Below, piece by piece: positions 16,632 through 25,555 of a DNA stretch of 64,000 nucleotides; within the stretch, counting starts at the first letter, position 1; the number at the start of each line of letters is the position of its first letter. Below the pieces are notes generated by a model. That model had not been told where the DNA came from and ran no database searches. It saw only the letters and a program-made list of their open reading frames with translations. Position numbers and translations under genes: made by a program. This stretch comes from Sulfitobacter sp. DFL-14 (GTDB lineage Bacteria > Pseudomonadota > Alphaproteobacteria > Rhodobacterales > Rhodobacteraceae). The stretch spans positions 739,390-803,389 of the forward strand of contig NZ_QBFD01000046.1 of assembly GCF_003335585.1 (NCBI RefSeq). Reading direction: 5' to 3'.

Positions 16632-17441
16632 ATGTCGACCGACGTGCACAGACTGGCCGCGCAAATCGCATCGGGAAGCACCGTTGCGGTTCCTGTAGAT
16701 TATGCCGGCGTCGCCATGGCGATGACACGCGCGCTGATCGAAATCGGCACATCTGAACTGACGCTGATCTGCGTGCCCACCGGCGGGATGCAGGCGGATA
16801 TGCTGATCGGGGCCGGGCAGGTCCGCGCGGTCGAGACAAGCGCCGTGAGCCTCGGTGAAGCCGGGGGCGCGCCACGTTTCAATGCCGCCGTCAGGGAAGG
16901 CAGCATCGCCCTGCGCGATGCCACCTGCCCCGCGATTCATGCGGGCCTTATGGCCGCCCAGAAGGGCGTTCCTTTCATGCCGATGCGCGGGCTGATCGGC
17001 AGCGACCTGCTGCGCAACCGGCCCGACTGGACCGTGATCGACAACCCGACATCCGAAACACCCGATCCCATCGTGCTGATCCCCGCGATCCACCCCGATA
17101 CCGCGATCTTCCACGCCCCGATGGCTGACCGCGAGGGCAATGTCTGGATCGGCCGGCGTCGTGAACTCGCGTCAATGGCCTATGCCGCGCGCCAGACCCT
17201 GGTCACCGTCGAACGGATCGTGGACAAGCGCCTGCTTGATGACGAAACCCTGGCCGCCGGGACCCTGCCGGGGCTTTACGTCACCGATATCGCCATAGCT
17301 GAAAAAGGTGCCTGGCCCTATGGGTTGTGGGGCGAATACCCCACCGATCAGGAGGAGATCGCGCGCTACGCCAAAGCCGCGCGCAGCGATGACGGCTTTG
17401 CCGACTATATCGGCGCCAACAAGGCGGAGGTGATGGCATGA
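16632..17441 (+). CDS. Class I CoA-transferase, alpha subunit (glutaconate/3-ketoacid type)
   Basis: 269 aa. It resembles the alpha subunit of two-component acyl-CoA:carboxylate CoA-transferases, with an N-terminal LAAQIASGSTVAVP segment in place of the usual GMTI start and a glycine-rich CVPTGGMQADMLIGAG region. Late motifs (PAIHPDTAIFHAPMADREGNVWIG) match the conserved AD.xGN region of this family. ATG 16632 follows a GAGG site. The stop overlaps the next gene (ATGA at 17438). The acid activated is not evident. Confidence 0.8.
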   Translation: MSTDVHRLAAQIASGSTVAVPVDYAGVAMAMTRALIEIGTSELTLICVPTGGMQADMLIGAGQVRAVETSAVSLGEAGGAPRFNAAVREGSIALRDATCPAIHAGLMAAQKGVPFMPMRGLIGSDLLRNRPDWTVIDNPTSETPDPIVLIPAIHPDTAIFHAPMADREGNVWIGRRRELASMAYAARQTLVTVERIVDKRLLDDETLAAGTLPGLYVTDIAIAEKGAWPYGLWGEYPTDQEEIARYAKAARSDDGFADYIGANKAEVMA

Positions 17442-18220
17442 GCCACGACATGTCCCCCGCCACCCCGCGCGAGATCCTGATCTGCACAGTCGCGGGTCTG
17501 CTTGACGGATGCCGCTGCGTCGCTGTCGGCGCGGCCTCGCCCGTACCTGCTGCCGGTGCCATGCTGGCGCGCGCCCTGCGCGACACCGCAGGCGAACCGC
17601 CGCTCAGGATCTCGGTCCTCGGATCCGAGGCCCATAACTTCTTCACCAACGGCTCGGCCGAACTCTTTGATGCCGCAGGACAAGGCCGGATCGACGCGTT
17701 CTTTCTGGGCGGTGGCCAGATCGACCGGCACGGCAATATCAACCTGGTCGGAGTTGGCGATTACCCACGCAGCGCGCCGCGCTGGCCCGGCAGTTTCGGA
17801 TCGGGCTATCTCTATTACGTGGTGCCCCGTGTGATCCTCTATCGCGAGGAACACAGCCCGCGCGTCTTCGTCGAAAAGGTCGACTTCATCTCGACGCCCG
17901 GCACCAGCGAGCCCGATGTCTATCGCCCCGGCGGTCCCTATGCGCTTCTGACCGGCAAGGCGCTGTTCGACTTCGACAAGGACAAGCGCGGCTTCCGTCT
18001 GGCGTCGCTTCACCCCGACCATACGCTGGAAGAGGTGACAGCGGCGACGGGCTTTGCCTTCGACCACGACCCAGATCCGGCCACGACCCCCGGCCCCGAC
18101 GCGGCAACGCTGCACCTGCTGCGCACCCGCGTGATGGACGAACTTTCCGAAACCTATCCTGCCTTCGCCGCCGAACTGCGCGCGCGCATCCAGACCACCG
18201 ACAGAAAGGCCACCGCGTGA
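17438..18220 (+). CDS. Class I CoA-transferase, beta subunit
   Basis: 260 aa. It pairs with the preceding alpha subunit and overlaps it by 4 nt (ATGA). The GGGQIDRHGNINLVGVGDY segment (about residues 90-108) is the conserved family GaxQVDxxGNxN motif of CoA-transferase beta chains, and GSGYLYYVV follows. The C-terminal half is typical of the glutaconate/3-oxoadipate subgroup. The nucleophilic glutamate could not be fixed without an alignment. It is in turn coupled to the CaiB-type gene. Confidence 0.8.
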   Translation: MSHDMSPATPREILICTVAGLLDGCRCVAVGAASPVPAAGAMLARALRDTAGEPPLRISVLGSEAHNFFTNGSAELFDAAGQGRIDAFFLGGGQIDRHGNINLVGVGDYPRSAPRWPGSFGSGYLYYVVPRVILYREEHSPRVFVEKVDFISTPGTSEPDVYRPGGPYALLTGKALFDFDKDKRGFRLASLHPDHTLEEVTAATGFAFDHDPDPATTPGPDAATLHLLRTRVMDELSETYPAFAAELRARIQTTDRKATA

Positions 18221-19413
18221 CCATACCTCAGACATCCGCGTCCGGCGCCCTTGCCGGTCTTCGCGTGATTGATGCCAGCCGTGTGCTGGGCGGCCCCTAT
18301 GCCGGACAGATCCTGGCCGACCACGGCGCAGACGTCATCAAGGTCGAACCGCCCTCGGGCGATGAAACGCGGGGCTGGGGGCCCCCCTTCAAGGACGACG
18401 CGGCAAGCTATTTCATCGGCGTCAACCGCAACAAGCGCGGCATGGCCATCGACCTGCGCCAGGAAGCCGGACAGGCCTTGCTGGGCAAACTGCTTGAGAC
18501 CGCAGACGTCTTCATCGAAAACTTCAAGACCGGCACGCTGGATCGTTGGGGCCTGTCGGAAGAGGAAATCGAACGCCGGTTTCCGCGCCTTGTCCATTGC
18601 CGCGTGTCCGGCTTCGGCGCGGACGGCCCGCTGGGCGGCATGCCGGGCTACGACGCCGCAATTCAAGCCTCTGCCGGGATCATGAGCGTCAACGGAGAGC
18701 TGGGCGGTCAGCCGCTGCGCGTGGGCCTGCCGGTTGTCGACATGACCACCGGCCTCAATGCTGTGATTGGCATCCTGATGGCCATCAACGAACGCCACAC
18801 CAGCGGCAAGGGCCAGTTCGTTGAAACAACGCTTTACGACTGCGGATTCTCGCTGCTGCATCCACATCTGCCCAACCATTACCTGTCGGGCAAAGTGCCC
18901 GGACGTTCGGGCAACGCTCATCCCAATATCACGCCCTACGACACTTTCGCCACGGGGACGGATCCGATCTTCCTGGCCGTCGGGAACAACCGCCAGTTCG
19001 CCACGCTTTGCCAGATGATCGGTCGCGAAGCCCTGACCGGAGATGCCCGTTTTGCCGACAACAGCGCGCGCAACCAGAACCGCGATGCGCTGAAGGCTGA
19101 GCTCGAGGCCGCCATGGCCAAACATGATTGCGCCCAGCTGGCAGATGATCTGCTCAAGGCCGGGGTGCCCTGCGGCATGGTGCGTTCGATTGATCAGGTA
19201 ATCGCCGATCCACATACACGGCATCGCGAGATGGTGGTGGACATCGAGGATTATCGCGGCACCGGCAGCCCGATCAAACTGTCCCGCAGCCCCGCGCGTT
19301 ACGACCGCAAGCCGCCTGCCTTTGCCCAGCATGGTGCAGAGGTGATGGAAGAGCTGGGTCTGGACGCCGAGAGCTTTGGTGACGCGCTGATCAAACCCGA
19401 CAAAACAGACTGA
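18217..19413 (+). CDS. Class III CoA-transferase (CaiB/BaiF family)
   Basis: 398 aa. The N-terminus GLRVIDASRVLGGPYAGQ.LADHGADVIKVEPP is the family signature. D175 in VVDMTTG aligns with the catalytic aspartate of formyl-CoA transferase (D169 in GDSNTG). NRNKRGMAIDL and RYDRKPPAFAQHG are also characteristic. The start GTG at 18217 overlaps the previous stop (GTGA), so the three genes form one translationally coupled operon. Finding class I and class III CoA-transferases together suggests that two acids in one pathway are activated. Substrate unknown. Confidence 0.85.
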   Translation: MTIPQTSASGALAGLRVIDASRVLGGPYAGQILADHGADVIKVEPPSGDETRGWGPPFKDDAASYFIGVNRNKRGMAIDLRQEAGQALLGKLLETADVFIENFKTGTLDRWGLSEEEIERRFPRLVHCRVSGFGADGPLGGMPGYDAAIQASAGIMSVNGELGGQPLRVGLPVVDMTTGLNAVIGILMAINERHTSGKGQFVETTLYDCGFSLLHPHLPNHYLSGKVPGRSGNAHPNITPYDTFATGTDPIFLAVGNNRQFATLCQMIGREALTGDARFADNSARNQNRDALKAELEAAMAKHDCAQLADDLLKAGVPCGMVRSIDQVIADPHTRHREMVVDIEDYRGTGSPIKLSRSPARYDRKPPAFAQHGAEVMEELGLDAESFGDALIKPDKTD

Positions 19414-19782
19414 AGGTCTCAGTCACGAAAGGCCGTTATCGGCCAGCCAGCCCTCGATCAGGGCCGAGGTCTCACTGCTGTTGCGTTCAACCGGAGTTGA
19501 GAATACGAGCAATCCTCGTATTCTCAAGACATGAAAACCGCCTGTTACATAACTTCCTTGCCCGTCTTGGTGCTCCTTGCAGGAAAGGTGCCACGCACCG
19601 AGAGCAAGACGGTGATGATCTGTTGCTCCGGCGCGAAAGCGCGCGTCTGGTGCCGGATATCAAGGGCTAGCCGGGGCGCTGATGGCAATCAAACCGATCC
19701 CGGGCCATGCGCATCTGTCCGGCTTGCCCCTTAGAATTGCATGCTGCCAGACAACAGGAAAAGCGCCGCAGGCGTCGTCGTA
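19414..19782. other. Gene-less convergent region with a perfect hairpin
   Basis: 369 bp between the converging CoA-transferase operon and the Hint gene. A perfect 13-bp inverted repeat lies at 19497-19509 and 19515-19527 with a 5-nt loop and no U-tract. On the minus strand 19500-19431 reads as a protein-like tail (ETSALIEGWLADNGLS then stop), which may be a gene remnant. The rest shows no supported ORF. Confidence 0.45.
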
Positions 19783-20802
19783 TCAGGCCCGGACCCCCTT
19801 CCGATCCAGGGCAGGGACCGGGGTCGGCAAACGTCTGCCTACATGGCGCGCTACGAGTGTGCGACCGTCGCGCACAGTAAGCATCGGGCGCGCCGGAGCG
19901 CTTGCCCCGGGGGAGCCAATAATCCGGTGGAGTCTTTGTTGCGCGGCGGGTGCAAGACCGCGCAGCGCCATCGGCCCCGCATGCAGGCTCTCGGTCAGAA
20001 CGCCGTCGACCATGATGATTTCATGACGTTCAAAGGCCAGGTGCAGGTATTGGACCGCCCGTTTCCCCTGCATTACACGCACCCCGCGCCGCGCAAGCAG
20101 CGACTTGGCGGGCACCAGAACCTCTCCGCGCCGGTCACAGCGCAGCAACAGCCGGTGCTGCGGCGACACAACCAGCCGCCCGCCGCTGCCGATGGTTCCC
20201 GCCGGGATCAGGATCGGCTTGTGTGGATGCGGTCCGGCGGAAAACCTCAGGTGACGCCCTGCCACCATGCGCAGCGGCTGTGCCCCGTGATCGAGCGTCC
20301 AGACCATCTCGCTCTCGCGCAAATGCTCAACCGGCACTTCGCCCCGCTCCGTCCGGACCATTGCGCCCGGGGTAAAACAGGCCGGGCTGTAAGACATGCT
20401 GGCACTGTCCTGAACCCCGACAATCAGCAGGTTTTCCCCCGTTGGTGGCGTGTCGCCAACAAAGGCAAACCCTTCGACATAGAAATTGTTGTGATCGGCA
20501 GTGACACCCGCAAGCTGATACTGGTTGCCGAGGGAATCCTCGACCGTCAGCAAATATTCATTCTGAACGTTTGTCCCGGCCCAAAAGGAAAAATAGCCGT
20601 CGGTCAGCGATTGGGTGACATCGTCATCATCAAATCCGCCGTCGTCATCCGTGACCGAGACGGTGTCGATTATCGCCCACGGATAGAGGTAGATCGTATC
20701 CGTTCCCACATTCCAGCTGCCGCCATCGGGCAAGTGAACAGCGCCCCAGTTCGAGGTTTGCATCTGATAAAGGTCAAAGAACCTGAGGTCATAATCTGGC
20801 AT
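19783..20802 (-). CDS. Hint-domain protein (Rhodobacteraceae Hedgehog/intein type)
   Basis: 339 aa. Residues 1-138 form a beta-rich N-terminal region with an acidic TDDDGGFDDDD patch (51-61). A Hint domain begins at C142 (SPACFTPGAMVRTERG) and includes GGRLVVSPQHRLLL, the equivalent of the TPxH block. Such domains self-cleave in inteins and Hedgehog proteins. In this family the catalytic Cys and the SPQH histidine are present, but the C-terminal His-Asn of inteins is not seen. Proteins of this type are abundant in Rhodobacteraceae and often secreted, with no settled role. No signal peptide is visible. Confidence 0.8.
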   Translation of the reverse strand: MPDYDLRFFDLYQMQTSNWGAVHLPDGGSWNVGTDTIYLYPWAIIDTVSVTDDDGGFDDDDVTQSLTDGYFSFWAGTNVQNEYLLTVEDSLGNQYQLAGVTADHNNFYVEGFAFVGDTPPTGENLLIVGVQDSASMSYSPACFTPGAMVRTERGEVPVEHLRESEMVWTLDHGAQPLRMVAGRHLRFSAGPHPHKPILIPAGTIGSGGRLVVSPQHRLLLRCDRRGEVLVPAKSLLARRGVRVMQGKRAVQYLHLAFERHEIIMVDGVLTESLHAGPMALRGLAPAAQQRLHRIIGSPGASAPARPMLTVRDGRTLVARHVGRRLPTPVPALDRKGVRA

Positions 20803-21022
20803 GGCACAGCCGCTGTTTTTTCAAAGTGATCATCGCACAGGGCAGTTAATCAGCGCTAAACGCCCTGACGGATGGCAAGTGCCAGAGGCTCTTTCAAAGC
20901 GAACGGCGAGTTCTGCAGGTTCTTTCGATGTTCCGCCCCGCGTTTCAAAACCGGTTTTTCGACGACCCGGTGCTGTCCAATGATCTGCTTGTATGCGCGG
21001 GGGGATTGAACAATATTGTCGC

Positions 21023-22417
21023 ATGACAAATTGGTTACCCTCCCGAGCTTCGCTCAAATCACCGCTGCATGTCAGCCTTGCCCAGACCATTGCGGATGCA
21101 ATCCATGACGGCCGGTTGTCGCATGGACGGAAACTGCCAACCCATCGACAGCTGGCCGACGACCTGAAGCTGAGCGTCAATACCGTCAGCAAGGCCTATG
21201 ACATCCTGCGCCGCCAGAACCTGATCGACGGTCAGATCGGGCGTGGCAGCTATGTCATGGATTCAGCAACATCCGAGGAGCAGCCCTTCAAACTGGAATC
21301 CGAGCCGGAAAACCTGTTTGACATGTCGATATCGCGCCCATTGTTCAATCGCATGCATGTCGACGCAATGCGGTCGACCCTGCAGACAATGCACACCAAC
21401 CTCGACCCGGCGCTTTACCTTTCGACCCGCCCCAATATCGGCCACGAAAGACACCGGAAGACCGGCGTCAAATGGCTGGCGGCATGCGGGCTCGAAACCC
21501 GCGCGGAAACGGTTCTGATGACAAATGGGGTGACGCATGGCTTGTCGGCCGCATTGTCGGCTGTCCTGCACCCCGGCGATGTCATCCTGTCGGACACGGT
21601 GACCCATCACCTGCTGGTGTCAAGCGCGGCCTATTTCGGCTATCGCCATATTGGCCTGGAAACCGATGAACATGGAATCCTGCCGGATCAACTGGCGAAA
21701 GCCTGCGCTGAATTTTCGCCCAAGGCCTTGTATTTGCTGCCATCCCTGGCCAATCCGAATGTGCATATGATGCCCGACGAACGGCGCAGACAGATCGCGG
21801 ATATCGCCCGCCAACACGGGGTGTATATCATTGAAAACGATGTGTTCGGCCCGGTCGCGGCAGACCGGCAGACGCCGGTTTCGCAATTCGCACCCGAGCT
21901 TTCGATCTATCTGACAAGTTTCACCAAATGCACCGTCAGCGGATTGCGCGCCGGTTATGTTGTCGCGCCGGACCACTTGTTACCGGCATTGACGGCCCGG
22001 CTGATGGTCTTTGGCTGGATGGCAACCCCATTGATCTGCGAGCTGGCATCGCGCTGGGTGGAGGACGGCACGGCGCAGGCGTTGGCGGATTGGCAGCGGG
22101 TGGAAATTGGCAAGCGGTACACCATCGCATCACAGGAGCTTTCCAGGTTCAGCTGGAAGGGTCACCCCTCGGGGCTGCATCTGTGGTTGCAGCTGCCGCC
22201 GGACTGGGATTCGACCTCCTTCAGTTCCCACGCCCGGCAGCTGAATGTGGCTGTGTCACCGGAATCTCCGTTCCTTGCGCCCAGATCAACACCCAGAAAC
22301 GCCGTGCGCGTTTCCCTGGGCAGCATTCGTGACACAGAGCGCTTCCGGCAGGCCCTCAGACTGCTGGCCTCCCTGCTTTCGCGCCCGCGTGAGCCGCTTC
22401 CGCAGTTCGCCTACTGA
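21023..22417 (+). CDS. enuR: EnuR, MocR/GntR-type PLP-dependent regulator of ectoine use
   Basis: 464 aa. The N-terminal GntR winged helix (about residues 10-80: ADAIHDGRLSHGRKLPTHRQLADDLKLSVNTVSKAY) is joined to a class I aminotransferase-like domain. The PLP-binding lysine in SFTKCTVSGLRAG falls exactly at residue 302 with the start ATG 21023. The lysine reported for Ruegeria pomeroyi EnuR is also K302. EnuR is known to respond to N-alpha-acetyl-diaminobutyrate and diaminobutyrate made during ectoine breakdown. It stands directly before uehABC, as in R. pomeroyi. Confidence 0.93.
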   Translation: MTNWLPSRASLKSPLHVSLAQTIADAIHDGRLSHGRKLPTHRQLADDLKLSVNTVSKAYDILRRQNLIDGQIGRGSYVMDSATSEEQPFKLESEPENLFDMSISRPLFNRMHVDAMRSTLQTMHTNLDPALYLSTRPNIGHERHRKTGVKWLAACGLETRAETVLMTNGVTHGLSAALSAVLHPGDVILSDTVTHHLLVSSAAYFGYRHIGLETDEHGILPDQLAKACAEFSPKALYLLPSLANPNVHMMPDERRRQIADIARQHGVYIIENDVFGPVAADRQTPVSQFAPELSIYLTSFTKCTVSGLRAGYVVAPDHLLPALTARLMVFGWMATPLICELASRWVEDGTAQALADWQRVEIGKRYTIASQELSRFSWKGHPSGLHLWLQLPPDWDSTSFSSHARQLNVAVSPESPFLAPRSTPRNAVRVSLGSIRDTERFRQALRLLASLLSRPREPLPQFAY

Positions 22418-22513
22418 AATTGTCCCACAACAATAAATAAATTGACTCACAGTTCAATGTTCGGAAAGTGATGCGATATCGCAAACTGAACATAAAACAA
22501 CTGGGAGAATAGT
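22418..22513. promoter_or_regulatory. uehA promoter/EnuR operator region
   Basis: 96 bp, AT-rich. It carries a perfect 12-bp palindrome TGCGATATCGCA (22472-22483) set inside a wider inverted pair ATGTTC (22458-22463)/GAACAT (22488-22493). This is the natural place for EnuR control of the ectoine operon. Site choice is inferred from symmetry. Confidence 0.5.
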
Positions 22514-23533
22514 ATGACTGGATTCGCAGGGAAGACGTTGCGCCTCTGCGCCCCGCTGATGGCGGCGGCACTGATGGCGGGCACGGCGCATGCTGACAAC
22601 TGGCGCTATGCCATGGAAGAAGGGCTGACAGATCCGCAGGGATTGTATGCCACCAAATTCAAGGAAGAAATCGAAGCCAATTCCGACCACACGGTGCAGA
22701 TCTACCCGGTCGGCTCGCTTGGTGAATCCGCCGACGCCATGGAACAGGCCCAGGCCGGTCTGCTTCAGTTCATCGACCAGTCACCGGGCTTCACCGGCGC
22801 CCTGATCCCCGAGGCCGAAGCCTTCCTGGTGCCTTATATCCAGCCAACCGACCCTCAAGTGGTGCGCAAATTCTTCAAGGAAAGCGTCGCCATCAACGAG
22901 ATGTTCCACGGCATCTATCGCGAACAAGGTCTGGAGCTGCTGGCGGTTTTCCCCGAGGGCGAACAGGTCGTCACAACGATGGAAGAATTCCGCACGCCCG
23001 AGGATCTGGAAGGGATGAAGATCCGCACCATGACCTCGCCGCTGCTGCTGGAAACCTATACCGCCTTCGGCGCATCGCCGATTGCCATGGCATGGGGTGA
23101 ACTGATCGGCGCCTTGAAAACCAACATGGTGGACGGGCAGGAAAACCCGGCCATCTGGATCGAGGCCTATGGGCTCGACAATCTGACCAAGGTGATGACC
23201 TATACGGGCCACGGCCAGTACACCACGGCCGTCATGGCCAATGCCGACTTTTATGACGGGTTGAGCGATGAGGACAAACAGCTTGTCCAGAACGCCTCCC
23301 AGGCGGCGCATGACTACATCCTGGACGTCGCGGTCGAGCTGGATGCCAAAGGTCTGGCCAAGATCAAGGAAACCAACCCCGATTACACCATCGTCCGGCT
23401 GACCGAGGAAGAACGCGCCGCCTTCAAGGAACGCGCAAAGGCGGTCGAGGCGGCATTTGTGGAACGTGCCGGTGAGCGCGGCGCAGAGATCCTTGAGCAA
23501 ATGAAAAAAGATCTGGCCGCCGCGCAACAGTAA
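22514..23533 (+). CDS. uehA: Ectoine/hydroxyectoine TRAP substrate-binding protein UehA
   Basis: 339 aa. A signal peptide (about residues 1-27, ending AHA) precedes a DctP-type periplasmic domain. MKIRTM around residue 170 holds the conserved TRAP arginine that grips the carboxylate, and GELIGALKTNMVDGQENP is the family signature. It captures ectoine and hydroxyectoine for UehBC. A GGGAG site precedes ATG 22514. Specificity is assigned by locus order (enuR-uehABC-usp-eut-doe), not by individually checked ligand residues. Confidence 0.92.
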   Translation: MTGFAGKTLRLCAPLMAAALMAGTAHADNWRYAMEEGLTDPQGLYATKFKEEIEANSDHTVQIYPVGSLGESADAMEQAQAGLLQFIDQSPGFTGALIPEAEAFLVPYIQPTDPQVVRKFFKESVAINEMFHGIYREQGLELLAVFPEGEQVVTTMEEFRTPEDLEGMKIRTMTSPLLLETYTAFGASPIAMAWGELIGALKTNMVDGQENPAIWIEAYGLDNLTKVMTYTGHGQYTTAVMANADFYDGLSDEDKQLVQNASQAAHDYILDVAVELDAKGLAKIKETNPDYTIVRLTEEERAAFKERAKAVEAAFVERAGERGAEILEQMKKDLAAAQQ

Positions 23534-23578
23534 TTTGCGAAACCTGGCGCATCACGCGCCGGATACCGGCCAATTGCG

Positions 23579-23601
23579 GGCCCAGACCGGATGTCCGGGC
23601 C
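23579..23601 (+). promoter_or_regulatory. Hairpin between uehA and uehB
   Basis: GGCCCaGAC and GTCcGGGCC pair (9 bp with one mismatch) around a 5-nt loop, in the 147-nt uehA-uehB gap. No U-tract follows. Such hairpins commonly protect the binding-protein message so that it exceeds the membrane subunits; this role is inferred. Confidence 0.45.
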
Positions 23602-23680
23602 GGCAACCTCTGTACCGACAGGCCCGACAAGCGAAAACGGCGCGGGCCACCAAGGCGGCACTTGCCAACGGGGAGCAACA

Positions 23681-24253
23681 ATGAACGATACAACGCACAA
23701 ACGGGCGGGATTGGCCGGTATCATTGATGCCATCGACAGGGGCATTGCCGCGCTCGAACGGGTCATCATGGCGGCCGGTGTGATCCTGATGGCAATCAAC
23801 ACCATCGCGAATGTGATCAGCCGGTTCGTATTCAATCATTCCATCATCTTTGCCGAAGAGCTGAACAGTATCTTCATCCTGCTGGTGACCTTTGCCGGGA
23901 TCGGTTACGCGGCACGCCATGGGCGGCACATCCGGATGTCCGCAATCTCCGATGCGCTGCCGGAGCGGGCCAGGAAGATCCTGATCATCATCATCACCGC
24001 GGTAACGGCGGTTCTGCTGCTGGTGCTCGCCTGGTATGCGGTGCAATACATCATCAGCCTTCAGGCCAAGGGCCGGGTTTATCCGGCACTCGGGATACCG
24101 ATCTATATCAGCTACCTTTGGGTGCCGATTGGCCTGTTCGTGACGGGCGTTCAATACGCGCTGACCTTTCTGCGCAATCTTCAGGAACCTGAAATCTACC
24201 TGGCAACCGACCTGCGCGAGGCGGATGCGCAGGAACTGGAATTGGAGGTCTGA
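23681..24253 (+). CDS. uehB: TRAP transporter small membrane subunit UehB
   Basis: 190 aa, DctQ family with four predicted membrane helices (about residues 29-47, 62-79, 98-120, 140-160). The conserved EELNSIFILLVTFAGIGYAARHGRHIRM block is the DctQ signature. ATG 23681 follows GGGGAG. It forms the membrane complex with UehC, two nucleotides downstream, to move ectoines using the sodium gradient. Confidence 0.92.
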   Translation: MNDTTHKRAGLAGIIDAIDRGIAALERVIMAAGVILMAINTIANVISRFVFNHSIIFAEELNSIFILLVTFAGIGYAARHGRHIRMSAISDALPERARKILIIIITAVTAVLLLVLAWYAVQYIISLQAKGRVYPALGIPIYISYLWVPIGLFVTGVQYALTFLRNLQEPEIYLATDLREADAQELELEV

Positions 24254-24255
24254 CA

Positions 24256-25542
24256 ATGGCACTCGTGATGTTTTCCGTGATGATCGTGCTTCTGCTTCTG
24301 GGCTTTCCGATGATGGTTCCGCTGATCGCCGGGGCGTTTATCGGCGTGATCGAACTCTTCGGCACAATCGACAAGACCGAATTCATGATCCAGCAGATGC
24401 TGGGCGGCATCCGCCCCTCCTCCCTGATCGCCGTGCCGATGTTCATCCTCGCCGCCGACATCATGACGCGGGGGGAATCGGCCGGGCGGCTGATCGACAT
24501 GGTGATGGCCTTCATCCGTCACATCCGGGGTGGTCTGGCCGTCAGTACCGCTTCGGCCTGCGCCTTGTTCGGGGCCGTGTCGGGCTCCACCCAGGCCACG
24601 GTTGTGGCCGTCGGCACCCCCCTCAGACCCCGGATGCTGAAAGGCGGCTACAAGGATTCCTTCGTACTCGCCCTGATCGTCAACTCAAGCGACATCGCCT
24701 TTCTGATCCCGCCCAGCATCGGGATGATCATCTATGGCGTCGTGGCCAAGGCCTCGATCCCCGAACTGTTCATCGCAGGGCTTGGGCCCGGCCTGCTGAT
24801 CCTGTTCATGTTTTCGATCTACAGCATGATCTATGCAAAGATTAACAACGTGCCAACCGAACCGAAGGCCAGCTGGAGCGAACGGGTCACATCGGTCCGA
24901 CGCGCATTATGGCCGCTCGGGTTCCCGGTTCTGATCATTGGCGGCATCTTTTTCGGCATCTTCAGCCCGACAGAAGCCGCTGCAATCAGCGTGGCCTATG
25001 CCTTTGTCCTTGAGACATTTATCTTCCGCACGATGAAGGTCACCGACCTGTATCATGTCGCCCTGTCCACCGGGATGGTCACCGCCGTGGTCTTTATCCT
25101 TGTGGGCGCTGGGGCGGCCTTTGCCTGGGTACTCTCCTTTGCACAGATCCCGCAGCAGATCCTGGGTGCAATCGGGGTGGATGAGATGGGGCAGATCGGT
25201 GTACTCTTCACCATTGCCATCGCCTTCTTCATCGGCTGCATGTTCGTCGACCCGATCGTGGTCATCCTGATCTTTGTGCCGATCTTTGCCCCGGTGGTGG
25301 AAAAGACGGGCCTTGATCCCATCCTTGTCGGCACGCTGATCACATTGCAGGCCGCCATCGGTTCGGCCACCCCGCCCTTCGGATGCGATATCTTCACGGC
25401 AGTTGCGGTCTTCAAACGTCCCTATCTGGACGTGATCCGCGGCACCCCGCCTTTCGTGGTCATGCTGCTGAGCGTCTCGGTCTTGATGATCTTCTTCCCG
25501 CAGATCGCGCTGTTCCTGCGCGACGTCGCCTTCGCCAAGTAA
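24256..25542 (+). CDS. uehC: TRAP transporter large membrane subunit UehC
   Basis: 428 aa, DctM family with about 12 hydrophobic segments. Conserved DctM features include LLLGFPMMVPLIAG at the N-terminus, FGAVSGSTQATVVAVG around residues 110-130, PPSIGMIIYGVVA, and GSATPPFGCDIF near the C-terminus. It provides the Na-coupled channel of the ectoine uptake system. It is spaced 2 nt from uehB and 13 nt from the universal stress protein gene. Confidence 0.93.
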   Translation: MALVMFSVMIVLLLLGFPMMVPLIAGAFIGVIELFGTIDKTEFMIQQMLGGIRPSSLIAVPMFILAADIMTRGESAGRLIDMVMAFIRHIRGGLAVSTASACALFGAVSGSTQATVVAVGTPLRPRMLKGGYKDSFVLALIVNSSDIAFLIPPSIGMIIYGVVAKASIPELFIAGLGPGLLILFMFSIYSMIYAKINNVPTEPKASWSERVTSVRRALWPLGFPVLIIGGIFFGIFSPTEAAAISVAYAFVLETFIFRTMKVTDLYHVALSTGMVTAVVFILVGAGAAFAWVLSFAQIPQQILGAIGVDEMGQIGVLFTIAIAFFIGCMFVDPIVVILIFVPIFAPVVEKTGLDPILVGTLITLQAAIGSATPPFGCDIFTAVAVFKRPYLDVIRGTPPFVVMLLSVSVLMIFFPQIALFLRDVAFAK

Positions 25543-25555
25543 ACGGAGCACGGAT

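Noticed and set aside
19531..19734. Small plus-strand ORF beginning MKTACYITSLPVLVLLAG
   Set aside because: The start resembles a signal peptide, but there is no ribosome site, the rest has no family features, and the ATG abuts a hairpin.
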